Position numbers and translations under genes: made by a program | Part shown: positions 37,018-46,221 of the stretch, piece after piece | Numbering within the stretch: the first letter of the stretch is position 1 | How the letters are laid out: each line of letters opens with the position of its first letter | Source of the DNA: Planctomycetes bacterium GWF2_41_51 | GTDB taxonomy: Bacteria; Planctomycetota; Phycisphaerae; Sedimentisphaerales; UBA12454 | DNA: 64,000 nt | NCBI GenBank assembly: GCA_001825665.1 | Contig: MHXZ01000125.1 | Span: forward strand, 1 to 64,000 | Direction of reading: 5' to 3' | The notes under the pieces: model-generated | Databases searched by the model: none | Seen by the model: only the letters and a program-made list of their open reading frames with translations | What the model was told of the DNA's origin: nothing

Positions 37018-38970
37018 CTATTTGAATGCATCATTATCAAAATAAAGCAGCTCACCGGTTTCTTTGCCGGCAATAATTTCAAGTTTTCCGTCGCCGTTAA
37101 TATCCGCAGCAGCCGGAGCACAACAATGATGCCCCATATCAACCATTTGACCGTTTTTCAGTAACAACGGTTTAACAACAAACATCGGATTATTTCTGTT
37201 ACCAACATTTTTTAGCAAAACAAAAGTAGACATGCCTTTTGGATAACCACCTACATGTATTGGTAATGGAGTGCTGCTACTTGTGCCAACGATAATATCG
37301 GTAAGATTTGGATCTGACCAATTACAAGCATATAATTTGACTCTGCCTTCGCCGCCGCTGGTATTATCGAGCCTGATCCATCTGCCTTGTACATCGACAA
37401 GCCTTATTCCATTTTTAAGTTCGAGTAAATCCTTATGTGATGCTTTTGGGTAATAGGCAATCATTCCCTGGCGGTCGATAAAAATCATTTCAGGAGATCC
37501 ATCTCCATCTATATCAGCAACAGTCGGCCTCACTCTCCAGGCAGTTCTAAATTCCTTTCCATTAATTTTGAATCTGCCCGCATAGGTAAATTTTGCACAT
37601 TTCACAGTACCTATATTGCGATATAAAGTATAATAGCCCGTTATATCACCCATAATTATATCTAAAAGTCCTGTTCCACACCAATCGTAAAGAAAAGGAC
37701 ATGTATAACCGTGCAGTTTTTCATCAGGACCTTGAATACAACCTTTGTCTCCCGCAATGACTCTGATAATTTTGCCGTCGGCAACAATTTTTTCAGGCTT
37801 GCACCAGCGAGGCGTCTTAACTGTGCCTTTATTTTCGATATAATAAAGATAACCGTCTTCGACACCAACTACAAGATCGTTAACACCATTCGCATTCAAA
37901 TCTCCAAAAGCAGGAACAGAAAAACTTCCAACTCGAAGATTATGATCTTCACAAAGAGCAGGACTTGGAGCAGAAAATTTCAAACTTCCATTTTCAGACA
38001 GATTTCTAATGAAGTATATTTCTCCGCTTAAGGAGCCGAACAATATATCTGGCAAATCCCTTGAAGGCAATTTTATCGGTGCAGGACTTGGACACTGAAA
38101 ATCAAACACGACTGGACCGTCAATTCCAGGCAAAGGGCCTATCCTCGTAAAAACCAGGTCGCCCGTTTTATCAGATAATTTGAATACCTCATGTTCCCAC
38201 TTCATCAGGACAATGGCTTCAAGTTTTTTATCGCCATCGAAATCCGCAATTCCAACAGCTCCCAGAGAACGTATGGGAATCTCATTTCCATTTTCATCTT
38301 TTATCTTACCTTTATATTTCAATTCAATGGAATTTTGTTTTTGCTCTATTATGAAAAGATGCAATTTACCTTTTATTTCTCCACCTGACCAGTTACCATT
38401 CGAATCACGAGCAATATCAAGTCCTTCCTGATTAATTCCTATTGCTCGGCCACCGTAAACTCCGCGTTCGCCGGGGTAATATTCAGATGTGTCACAAACA
38501 CTTACAATAAGTTCAAATGGTGCATCAGTTTTTCTTCTGAAGATACTTGCATAAGCTGTCCATTTCCCAAAACCTTCGCCTTTGAGTTTGAGCAAATCTG
38601 AAATTCCGAGATTTGAATTAACCATTTCAAGGCGTGGATCATTGATGGTTCCGACATTTTTCCATAATTTTCTACTGCATTCGGTTAAAAAATAGCAAGT
38701 GCCTCCTTTATCGGTTACAGGCAATATTGCTTCAGCCCATGTTCCCAGTTCCTTAATGAATTTCCCATTGCCAAATTCTATGGTATTGGAGTTGCAGCTT
38801 TTTAAAGTATAAAGAGCCACACCTTCGCGAAGACCTGAAACAAGGATACTTTGCGGTTCCCCTTCGGAACACGGTAATGCAGTTACTTGCGAAACAATAC
38901 CTATATTTAGATGCAGCAAATCGGCTAACTCGGCGTCAAAATACAGTGGTGAATAAGCCTTTTTATTCAT
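37018..38970 (-). CDS. FG-GAP/VCBS-type beta-propeller protein without signal peptide
   Basis: A 650-residue protein. The ATG at 38970 is used; it overlaps the upstream gene by eight bases and has GGAGA before it. Repeated calcium-type motifs mark propeller blades: IADFDGDKKLEAIVL, FGDLNANGVNDLVVG, VADIDGDGSPEMIFID and AADINGDGKLEIIAG. The N-terminus (MNKKAYSPLYFDAELADLLHLN) has no signal peptide, which is odd because most FG-GAP proteins are exported. A related, partial gene lies at 63074-64000, also beside glycoside hydrolases. Some polysaccharide lyases are propellers, so lyase activity is possible, but no catalytic signature was recognised. Confidence 0.7.
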   Translation of the reverse strand: MNKKAYSPLYFDAELADLLHLNIGIVSQVTALPCSEGEPQSILVSGLREGVALYTLKSCNSNTIEFGNGKFIKELGTWAEAILPVTDKGGTCYFLTECSRKLWKNVGTINDPRLEMVNSNLGISDLLKLKGEGFGKWTAYASIFRRKTDAPFELIVSVCDTSEYYPGERGVYGGRAIGINQEGLDIARDSNGNWSGGEIKGKLHLFIIEQKQNSIELKYKGKIKDENGNEIPIRSLGAVGIADFDGDKKLEAIVLMKWEHEVFKLSDKTGDLVFTRIGPLPGIDGPVVFDFQCPSPAPIKLPSRDLPDILFGSLSGEIYFIRNLSENGSLKFSAPSPALCEDHNLRVGSFSVPAFGDLNANGVNDLVVGVEDGYLYYIENKGTVKTPRWCKPEKIVADGKIIRVIAGDKGCIQGPDEKLHGYTCPFLYDWCGTGLLDIIMGDITGYYTLYRNIGTVKCAKFTYAGRFKINGKEFRTAWRVRPTVADIDGDGSPEMIFIDRQGMIAYYPKASHKDLLELKNGIRLVDVQGRWIRLDNTSGGEGRVKLYACNWSDPNLTDIIVGTSSSTPLPIHVGGYPKGMSTFVLLKNVGNRNNPMFVVKPLLLKNGQMVDMGHHCCAPAAADINGDGKLEIIAGKETGELLYFDNDAFK

Positions 38971-40321
38971 GTTGATGCTTCTCCAGTGAATTAGAATCCT
39001 CAATAAGATATAATACTTCCTGGCCGGATGCCAGCCAACAATCTGTTTCTATTCCTCCTGCCGCTTCTTTTAATTTGGCTCTAACGGTATTTTTATACTT
39101 GTAAGCGGTTGCGCCATATTCAAATCTGATTATCTTTGAATCTTTTTTTGCAAATCTGGTCACACAATGCACTGGTACAGTTTTAGAATTATTGACTATT
39201 AAGATAAAATCAGAACCGTTCTTATCCCTGAACCTGCTGATTATAAAAGGATGGTTGGGATCTTGCTTTATGTCAAAGAAACCAATTCCTTTTCCAGCGT
39301 AAACGGCAGAAACACATTCATCAGGCTCGAAGGCCTTAGTCGAACCAGAAACACGCCCAACCTGCTGAACGCTTAAAAGTTCAAGATGCAGAAATAAATC
39401 TCCGTAGAGAGTTTGAAATCTTCGATGTGTTCGGCGGAGCCAGTCAAATTTTTCAGTTTTTCGGCCGGTATTATCTATCGGTCCGCATCTGAAATTCTCA
39501 CATAATGGTGTGTAGAATGTATAATAGAATATTCCCTTTGCGCCATAAGCAAGAGCACAGTTAAATTGCCATCGTATTGAATCTTCGCTTGGAACATCGT
39601 ATAAAATATGAGGAGTAGCTAAAATAATTGTCCAAAAATCACAATTATGTTTTTTAGCATAATTACTATAATTGTAGAGACTATCGAAGAAAAGATTAAT
39701 TCCCTCTTGGGGGCTGCCATAATCCAATTGGGCATAACAATCGTAAGATATGATTTCAGCTCCGTTTTTGATTATAACCGAATGAACATCTTCGGTAAAT
39801 TCATCAAAGTTTTTATAATGATAATAAGGTGATACCGGATACCATGGATGATGGTTTATTATTGGTTGAATATCTGGTGTAAGTTCGGTAAATATTTTGG
39901 TTGCTTTTCCCACCATAGATGCCAGGTTATGCGTAGGAGAGGGTTCATCTGCAATCTTGATACCAAATAATGCAGGATGATTTGAGTAATCTGCAATAAC
40001 AGATATTAGTTGTTTTTTATATAATTCAAGCTCCAGCGGCTTTCGACCTGCATCGTAAGCTATAGATCGAGAATCATCGACAATTATTTGAATGCCATTT
40101 TTCTGTGCCCAATCCAGAACACGTTTTATTTTGTCAGGTGAGTTTTGATGAACATAAGTCAGCGTAAAACCCGCATCTGCCCAGGTTTCAACCATTTGTT
40201 CATTTAATTCCGGCATCCCTGTCGGCCAGAAACCAATTGGGAATTTAGCAGGTCTTATCCTTGCGGCAAAAACCAATTCAGTTGCCATTAATATAACAAA
40301 AATTACATTCCGGAATTTCAT
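38963..40321 (-). CDS. exported TIM-barrel glycosidase-like protein (paralogue 1)
   Basis: A 452-residue exported protein with a signal peptide of about 19 residues (MKFRNVIFVILMATELVFA). The body FPIGFWPTGMPELNEQMVETWADAGFTLTYVHQ starts a beta/alpha barrel. HPALFGIKIADEPSP carries a candidate acid/base Glu after strand 4. GAEIISYDCYAQLDYG and GAKGIFYYTFYTP are later strands. The C-terminal beta region ends WLASGQEVLYLIED. The best comparison is with uncharacterised GH42/GH5-like barrels in planctomycetes. It is about 40 bp from its paralogue at 40362-41801, which has the same layout plus a dockerin-like tail. Substrate unknown. Confidence 0.6.
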   Translation of the reverse strand: MKFRNVIFVILMATELVFAARIRPAKFPIGFWPTGMPELNEQMVETWADAGFTLTYVHQNSPDKIKRVLDWAQKNGIQIIVDDSRSIAYDAGRKPLELELYKKQLISVIADYSNHPALFGIKIADEPSPTHNLASMVGKATKIFTELTPDIQPIINHHPWYPVSPYYHYKNFDEFTEDVHSVIIKNGAEIISYDCYAQLDYGSPQEGINLFFDSLYNYSNYAKKHNCDFWTIILATPHILYDVPSEDSIRWQFNCALAYGAKGIFYYTFYTPLCENFRCGPIDNTGRKTEKFDWLRRTHRRFQTLYGDLFLHLELLSVQQVGRVSGSTKAFEPDECVSAVYAGKGIGFFDIKQDPNHPFIISRFRDKNGSDFILIVNNSKTVPVHCVTRFAKKDSKIIRFEYGATAYKYKNTVRAKLKEAAGGIETDCWLASGQEVLYLIEDSNSLEKHQHE

Positions 40322-40361
40322 GGATTTCCTTTCCTAAATTGGGACTTTTTATGAGATAAGA

Positions 40362-41801
40362 TCAGTTACAATTGGAATTAAAAACATCGCCGCAGCTAAG
40401 CCATCCCTGTATAAGGATAACTAAATCATCATAATTAACATAACAGTCGCTATTGAGGTCGCCGTTAAGTAATGTATCCGAACATTTTTCTATTCGATAG
40501 ACAACTTCTTCGCCTGGTAAAAGTTCGACAGTAATCTCACAATGATCTGAAAATTTAACAGGACTTACTAATGTAGTATCATTAACATCATACCGGAATA
40601 ATCTCAAATGATTAGTGTTCAAAGATAAATTACAGATAACATTGCTATTCCAGTCATTATTTACAATCATAACGTAGTCCAGATTATTTACGTCAGTAAA
40701 TCGACTTACAATGAAGGGGTAATTTGCATTTCCTGCTTCGTCTTTGATATCTTTAATTAAATCGTCAGGAGCGAAAAGCGGAACCGACGCAAACGCCATT
40801 CCTGCCTGCATAGCTTTTACAAGCTGAAGATTTAAAAATAGATTTCCGTATGACTTATGAAATTTCTGATGCGTATTTTTCATCCAATAGAATATCTCTG
40901 TTTTTGTCCCGTCCTTTCCGATTGGACCATCCTCAAACATAGGATCATTAAGTGTATAAAACGTATAATATACAACCCCCTTGCATCCGTATGCTATGGC
41001 TGAATTAAATTGCCAGCGGAACGCGGCTTCTGAGGGCATTTCATAATTACCTTCAGCAACATGTGGCGTTGAAAGGAGTATTACCCACATATCTTTGTTA
41101 TTATCGTCAGTCCATTGACCGTATCTGTCCAAACTTTGGAAAAACATCTTCCACCCGTTCGTAGAGCCAAGGCCTTGGTAGTCTGGATCCATCTGGGAAT
41201 AGCTTGTGAAAGAAAGATTATTCAAGCCCGACCCAGAATGCAGTTCGAGCAAAGCATTTCTGTACTCACTGTATGTTTCATAACTGCCATAAGGTGTATT
41301 AACATCATACCAGGGAAAAAAATTTACAATCCTATGCCTTGAAATATCAAGAGAATTTGCAATTTCTATATATTCATATACCTGCTGCATATTATTTGGT
41401 CTGGGTTCATCCATAACCAGATACCCAAAATTGGCAGGGTACGAGCAATAATCCGCCACTGCCTCTTGAAAAACAGTTTTGTAGTCATTGGGATTGGCCC
41501 AAAGTGGCTCTGAGGTGCTTTGATTTACACAGTACGTTCTGCTATCACAAATAATTGCCTGAATACCTCTTTCGTTAGTCCAATTTAAAATTCGTTTATT
41601 ATAGTAACTATATGTTTGGCTTATATAGGGCATAGTTATACCAGCTTCAACCCAATCATCGACTTTGGCACTGGAACTTATTGTCGGCATTCCGGTATGC
41701 CAGAACCCGATGGGAAAATTCCATGGTTTAACTTTCTCCGCAAATGCTGCATTGACAAAAAATAAAACAAATATTAAACAAATCGAATGCCGGTTAGACA
41801 T
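40362..41801 (-). CDS. exported TIM-barrel glycosidase-like protein with dockerin-like tail (paralogue 2)
   Basis: A 479-residue exported protein, clearly related to its neighbour. A signal peptide covers about residues 1-21 (MSNRHSICLIFVLFFVNAAFA). FPIGFWHTGMPTISSSAKVDDWVEAGITMPYISQ matches the paralogue. The candidate catalytic Glu is in FGYLVMDEPRP, and GCKGVVYYTFYT and GEEVVYRIEK align too. The last 45 residues form a dockerin-like repeat (LLNGDLNSDCYVNYDDLVILIQGWL) absent from paralogue 1. The duplication with different endings suggests one form stays free and the other is anchored or complexed. A 128-bp gap separates it from the upstream gene, the largest gap in the cluster, where an extra promoter could lie. 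Confidence 0.6.
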   Translation of the reverse strand: MSNRHSICLIFVLFFVNAAFAEKVKPWNFPIGFWHTGMPTISSSAKVDDWVEAGITMPYISQTYSYYNKRILNWTNERGIQAIICDSRTYCVNQSTSEPLWANPNDYKTVFQEAVADYCSYPANFGYLVMDEPRPNNMQQVYEYIEIANSLDISRHRIVNFFPWYDVNTPYGSYETYSEYRNALLELHSGSGLNNLSFTSYSQMDPDYQGLGSTNGWKMFFQSLDRYGQWTDDNNKDMWVILLSTPHVAEGNYEMPSEAAFRWQFNSAIAYGCKGVVYYTFYTLNDPMFEDGPIGKDGTKTEIFYWMKNTHQKFHKSYGNLFLNLQLVKAMQAGMAFASVPLFAPDDLIKDIKDEAGNANYPFIVSRFTDVNNLDYVMIVNNDWNSNVICNLSLNTNHLRLFRYDVNDTTLVSPVKFSDHCEITVELLPGEEVVYRIEKCSDTLLNGDLNSDCYVNYDDLVILIQGWLSCGDVFNSNCN

Positions 41802-41929
41802 ATACTCACCTAAATGTTTTGAATCTTTAAAATTGTACTAATCTTTATACAAATATCGAGGCAACATTTATTTTCTTATTAGCAAATGCCACCTCGATTT
41901 TCCCCTATTTACAATTTATCTCTGCAAAA

Positions 41930-42745
41930 TCAGCCCTTCTTTTTAATTAAAGCTGCTGCGCCGATAGCCAAAAAGAGCATAGTACATGGTTCAGGAATAC
42001 TCGAATAAAAATTATCAACCGTCATTGCACCGCACTGCGCTGAATCGCGCGTACTGTTAACTGGATGAAATTTGTAGAATTTTATTCCCAAATCTGTATT
42101 ATAGTGAAGAGCTGACGGACGTGTATGCGAAAACACCGGAGTCTCGTCTGAATAACCCTCCGGATTTGCGTCATAAGCCGAGTTATAGGAATATATTTTA
42201 AAAGTAAGAGTAAGATTAACAAGGGTTGGATCCGTAGCGTTTAATCCAATTCCCTGCATTGTCAGATCATAATGATATTTATTCAATCCACGATCAACAC
42301 CATCTGATGGCATACCGGTCATAAAAAAAAGTCGTTTATTGCCATAAGCTGAAACACCATCACCCAACTGCCCGGCAATAATATTCCTGGCGGCGGTACC
42401 AATGAAGAATCCATTATACTGATCATTACTCGTATCATTCAATGGATCTAAAAGCTGCATATCCCATGTAAACCGCAATGCTTCATTAGCACTGTTAAAA
42501 CGCGGAATAAGATTATTGGCGCTCATCTTTGCCTGCGATAACCAATTCGAGCCTATCTCACTCATATCTAACAATGCCTGGCCGTTCTCAAAAGCTACAT
42601 GACCGGTTCCCGGTCCTTCATACTGAGTCCAGTTAGTTTCAGACTCGGTTGGATTCGCAAAGTTGTCATAAAGATGCAGCGTCGCAAAAACATTATTCTC
42701 AAATACAAAACAAAACATAATCGCAACTATTAAAAGCTTCTTCAT
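41930..42745 (-). CDS. PEP-CTERM protein of a four-copy domain family
   Basis: A 271-residue exported protein with a signal peptide of about 21 residues (MKKLLIVAIMFCFVFENNVFA). One copy of an unrecognised ~230-residue domain follows: LYDNFANPTESETNWTQYEGPGTGHVAFENGQALLDMS, then FFIGTAARNIIAGQLGDG, GMPSDGVDRGLNKYHYDLTMQG and HPVNSTRDSAQCGAMTVDNFY. The end is PEP-CTERM: IPEPCTM, hydrophobic LFLAIGAAALI, basic KKKG. Two further copies lie in the next gene upstream and one in the gene after that. Predicted all-beta content suggests a jelly roll, perhaps for polysaccharide binding. Function is not known. Confidence 0.75.
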   Translation of the reverse strand: MKKLLIVAIMFCFVFENNVFATLHLYDNFANPTESETNWTQYEGPGTGHVAFENGQALLDMSEIGSNWLSQAKMSANNLIPRFNSANEALRFTWDMQLLDPLNDTSNDQYNGFFIGTAARNIIAGQLGDGVSAYGNKRLFFMTGMPSDGVDRGLNKYHYDLTMQGIGLNATDPTLVNLTLTFKIYSYNSAYDANPEGYSDETPVFSHTRPSALHYNTDLGIKFYKFHPVNSTRDSAQCGAMTVDNFYSSIPEPCTMLFLAIGAAALIKKKG

Positions 42746-42784
42746 TTTCTTCTCCTTAAATAATTCTTCTTAACTTTTCTAATT

Positions 42785-44392
42785 TCATTCACAATCAATA
42801 TTATTTAAATCTGTGCATTTGAGCCAATCTGCCGAAAACAATGCAAAGTCTTCTATATTAATATAACAATCGCCATTAATATCGCCGGTCATATCAATAC
42901 ATATTTCGCTTTCCAGATTTTGATAGAAGTTGTCTATTGTTATAGCTCCGCACTGGGAACCATCTCTCGGTGTAGTTGAGTACGGATTCCACTTAAAGAA
43001 TTTGATATCTAAATCTTCATCGTAAGGAAGAGTCAGCATACGCGTGTATGATCGTAAAGGGGTATTGTTTGAATAAGCGTCGGGATTAGAGTCATAAGCG
43101 CTGTCATAGCCATACACTTTTAATGTAACTGTAAGATCAACAAGTGTTTCGTCTACTGGGTCGATTCCTGTTTCTTTGAGTGTAAGATCATAATGATATT
43201 TATCCAGCCCGCGATCAATATCGTCTGATGGCATGCCGGTTAGTACAAAAACACGTTTATAATTATAAAACGAACTGGCGTCGCCATGCTGACCGGCATG
43301 AATCTGTTCATAAGATTCACCATCAATACCGATGCTGAATCCGTTTTCATAATCAAAATTAGTATCATCATCAGGATCTAACATTTGCATATCCCACGTG
43401 AACCGCATATTTTTATCCGTATCGGTAAGACGCGGCTTAAGTTTTTTCGCGAGTATGCGTGCTTTTGTCATCCAATTTTGCGGATTTACAATGCTCATAT
43501 CCAACAAGGCCTGGCCATCCTCGAAAGCAACATAACCTGTTCCCGGCCCCTGTTCCACGTTCCACAATAATTTTGAAGTCACGGGATTCTCAAAATTATC
43601 ATAGAGATACACCTCGTCGTCACGAACTATATGACTTTCAAGACTTTGATAAAAATTATCTAATGTCATCGAACCTGACTGCAAAGTATCACGTGTACTG
43701 TTAACTGGATGATATTTGAAAAATTTGATATCCAAAGCAGTATTATACTGAAGAGCTGAAGGACGTGTATGCGAAAGCAGTGGCGTCTCATTTTGATAGC
43801 CCTCAGGATTTGTATCATAAGCCTGATTATAAGCATATACCTTAAACGTTATTGTGAGATTAACTAGGGTAGGGTCTGTATTCAGTCCGGTTCCCTGCAC
43901 TGTCAGATCATAATGATATTTGTCCAATCCCCGATCAATTCCATCTGACGGCATTCCTGTAAGCAGAAAGACTCGTTTATATCCATATGATTGAATATCG
44001 TTACCCAACTGACCTGCAATTATGCTTCTGGAAGCAGTTCCAATGAAGAATCCATTATAAAAGTCATTATTGGTATCATTCAACGGATCTAGAAGCTGCA
44101 TATCCCATGTGAATCGCATTGCCATAAATGGATCGGTTATATGGGCAGCAAGTTGATTGGCAGCTATTTTTGATTGCGTCAGCCAATTATGAGAATCCAC
44201 AATGCTCATGTCCATCAGAGCCTGCCCGTTTCCAAAAGCTACATAACCGGTTCCTGGCCCTTCATACTGTGTCCAAATACTTTCAGATTTTATTGGGCTT
44301 GTGAAATCGTCGTACAAATATAACGGAACATTCGCTTGAACTGCTGAATATAATGTTAATACAGTAATTATTCCAAATAACAATTTTTTCAT
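42785..44392 (-). CDS. exported protein with two tandem copies of the domain and a dockerin-like tail
   Basis: A 535-residue exported protein with a signal peptide of about 20 residues (MKKLLFGIITVLTLYSAVQA). Residues about 24-258 and 264-500 are tandem copies of the domain in the neighbouring PEP-CTERM protein. Both copies have YLYDxFxxP, EGPGTGYVAF/EQGPGTGYVAF, GQALxDMSIV, LTGMPSDxIDRGLDKYHYDLT and a final GxxTxDNFYQ. Copy 1 is closest to the 41930-42745 protein (HPVNSTRDTLQSGSMT). Copy 2 is more divergent (PYSTTPRDGSQCGAIT). The end is a dockerin-like repeat (DMTGDINGDCYINIEDFALFSADWL). No catalytic motif was seen. It lies 39 bp upstream of the PEP-CTERM gene. Confidence 0.72.
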   Translation of the reverse strand: MKKLLFGIITVLTLYSAVQANVPLYLYDDFTSPIKSESIWTQYEGPGTGYVAFGNGQALMDMSIVDSHNWLTQSKIAANQLAAHITDPFMAMRFTWDMQLLDPLNDTNNDFYNGFFIGTASRSIIAGQLGNDIQSYGYKRVFLLTGMPSDGIDRGLDKYHYDLTVQGTGLNTDPTLVNLTITFKVYAYNQAYDTNPEGYQNETPLLSHTRPSALQYNTALDIKFFKYHPVNSTRDTLQSGSMTLDNFYQSLESHIVRDDEVYLYDNFENPVTSKLLWNVEQGPGTGYVAFEDGQALLDMSIVNPQNWMTKARILAKKLKPRLTDTDKNMRFTWDMQMLDPDDDTNFDYENGFSIGIDGESYEQIHAGQHGDASSFYNYKRVFVLTGMPSDDIDRGLDKYHYDLTLKETGIDPVDETLVDLTVTLKVYGYDSAYDSNPDAYSNNTPLRSYTRMLTLPYDEDLDIKFFKWNPYSTTPRDGSQCGAITIDNFYQNLESEICIDMTGDINGDCYINIEDFALFSADWLKCTDLNNIDCE

Positions 44393-44421
44393 TTTATTCC
44401 TCCGATTTATTTCTATTAAAC

Positions 44422-45321
44422 TTATAAATTACAGTCCGAATCTGCCATGTTGGAACATTTCATCCAATCGTCTGCTAATAATGCCATATCCTGCATATTT
44501 ACATAACAATCCTTATCGATATCACCTTGCAAAAGTTCTGAACAGGGATTGTAAATATTTTGCCACAAGTTATCTATTGTCATAGCTCCATATTGTTCGA
44601 TGCTGCTCTTGTAAATGTAAGGTGAATCATTGTAGAATATGACATCCAGTTCAATATCGACTGGCAAAGATAATCCTCTTATATATCGCAGCAATGGGGT
44701 TTCGCTCACATAATATTCAGGATGAGAATCATATGCTGCGTTATAAGTGTAAACTGAGAAATCTGCCGACACCCACATAAGATCCGGATTTCCAGTATAA
44801 GGCTCTGTTACTGTCATACTAAGATCATAATGATATTTATCTGTCCCTCGCTCAATATCCTTGGGCATTCCGGTCAGTGTAAAGCATCGCTTAAAATCAA
44901 AAGTTCCGGAATCTTTACCTTCCTGACCGGCAGCTACAAAATATCCGGCTCCTGCATCAATACCTATCCATAAACCATTATCACAATCATGTGTTGTAGG
45001 GGCATTGTTGTGCGGGTCAACGTGCTGCATATCCCACGTAAATCTTAGTTCCCTTCCCGAGTCGGCTGTTGAAATTATCGGCGATAGATGTGTTGCCTTA
45101 ATTCGACACCGCTCAAGTGTAGAAGGATCGGTTTGAACAATGCTCATGTCAAGCAATGCCTGCCCCTCTGTAAACTCCACAGTTGCAGGAGCAATCACCC
45201 CAAGATTCCATCGGTCATTAGAAACCTCAGCAGAATTGAAATTGTCATACAAGTACAATTCCGCAAAACTTACTCCGCATGTAAGAAGAATTGAAAATAA
45301 AATATTGAACTTATTACTCAT
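44422..45321 (-). CDS. exported one-copy member of the domain family with dockerin-like tail
   Basis: A 299-residue exported protein. The start is the ATG at 45321, behind AGGAGG. Longer in-frame starts would overlap the prepilin-like gene. A signal peptide covers about residues 1-20 (MSNKFNILFSILLTCGVSFA). The domain ELYLYDNFNSAEVSNDRWNLG, GQALLDMSIVQ, RFTWDMQHVDPHN, LTGMPKDIERGTDKYHYDLS, QYGAMTIDNLWQN is the most divergent of the four copies. The tail LLQGDIDKDCYVNMQDMALLADDWMKC is dockerin-like. It lies 28 bp after the prepilin-like gene and 29 bp before the two-copy gene, so the three are surely co-transcribed. Confidence 0.72.
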   Translation of the reverse strand: MSNKFNILFSILLTCGVSFAELYLYDNFNSAEVSNDRWNLGVIAPATVEFTEGQALLDMSIVQTDPSTLERCRIKATHLSPIISTADSGRELRFTWDMQHVDPHNNAPTTHDCDNGLWIGIDAGAGYFVAAGQEGKDSGTFDFKRCFTLTGMPKDIERGTDKYHYDLSMTVTEPYTGNPDLMWVSADFSVYTYNAAYDSHPEYYVSETPLLRYIRGLSLPVDIELDVIFYNDSPYIYKSSIEQYGAMTIDNLWQNIYNPCSELLQGDIDKDCYVNMQDMALLADDWMKCSNMADSDCNL

Positions 45322-45349
45322 TTCACACCTCCTATTTAAAATCGTCTTT

Positions 45350-46171
45350 TCACCAAAAATATAAACGCAGTTTGGCCCAATGACTGTAATGACCGCCATT
45401 AACCATAGGCCCTTCGTTTGTTCCCATAACAGAAGGCAAAACCCATTCTGCATGCCCATCTGCATAACACCTGTTGCTGCCTGATACCATCTTTTCAAAC
45501 TCCGCAAGCCCGACGCCCTTGAAGTCATTGCCCAACCCATATTTTGGATGATTTATAGAACCTAAATGCGCCCCATTTCCGGTATAATCTTTCCACCAGA
45601 TACTCCTATCAGCCATTAAGTACATCCTGCTGTTATTCTGAGACATCTTCAGAGTCGCCGTTCTAATAGGAGTATCAAACATAACACCAATTTTGCCGTC
45701 AAATGCGCTACAGACTTCTTTATACCCTAAACCTGCCAAATAGACTAAATTTGTTGCATAATCGACCGTTCCATCGGGGTCAGCCGGATCGCATACACCC
45801 CTATACTCTACAGGTTCCGGAGAGTACAATTTTGTACTCGGGCAACTATAAAGCTTGTACACCTTGGGAACCAAAATATCCAAAAATTGTGTTTTATCCA
45901 CATTAGAAGGGAATAAAAGATCATATCCATTGGCATTCCAGACATGACCAAGTGGATTTTTCGACAGAAGTTTACCATCATGAGATGCTGCATAAGTAAA
46001 ATTTGAAACTGCTATCTGACGCATATTTGAACGACAAACAGTTCTTCGCGATTGCTCTCGAGCTTTTGAAAGAGATGGCAAAAGAACTGCCAGCAACAAA
46101 GCTATAATAGAAATCACAACTAAAAGTTCGACAAGCGTAAACGCTGCCCCGAAACTTCGTTTCAATACCAT
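45350..46171 (-). CDS. prepilin-like protein heading the minus-strand cluster
   Basis: A 273-residue protein with a short leader (MVLKRSFGAA) followed by FTLVELLVVISIIALLLAVLLPSLSKAREQSRRTVCRSNMRQIAVSNFTYAA, the classic prepilin/pseudopilin N-terminus with the planctomycete-type SNMRQ region. The C-terminal half contains GSNRCYADGHAEWVLPS, matching the ADGH-type end of these proteins. It is the first gene behind the consensus promoter at 46222-46250 and is followed closely by 12 further minus-strand genes. A role in the surface apparatus that handles the same polysaccharide is inferred, because the other sugar locus in this window also has such a gene at the start of its surface-protein set. 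Confidence 0.82.
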   Translation of the reverse strand: MVLKRSFGAAFTLVELLVVISIIALLLAVLLPSLSKAREQSRRTVCRSNMRQIAVSNFTYAASHDGKLLSKNPLGHVWNANGYDLLFPSNVDKTQFLDILVPKVYKLYSCPSTKLYSPEPVEYRGVCDPADPDGTVDYATNLVYLAGLGYKEVCSAFDGKIGVMFDTPIRTATLKMSQNNSRMYLMADRSIWWKDYTGNGAHLGSINHPKYGLGNDFKGVGLAEFEKMVSGSNRCYADGHAEWVLPSVMGTNEGPMVNGGHYSHWAKLRLYFW

Positions 46172-46221
46172 CTCTTTAGCCTCCAGTTCAAAACGAACTC
46201 AATATCTATGCTACAGGTACA

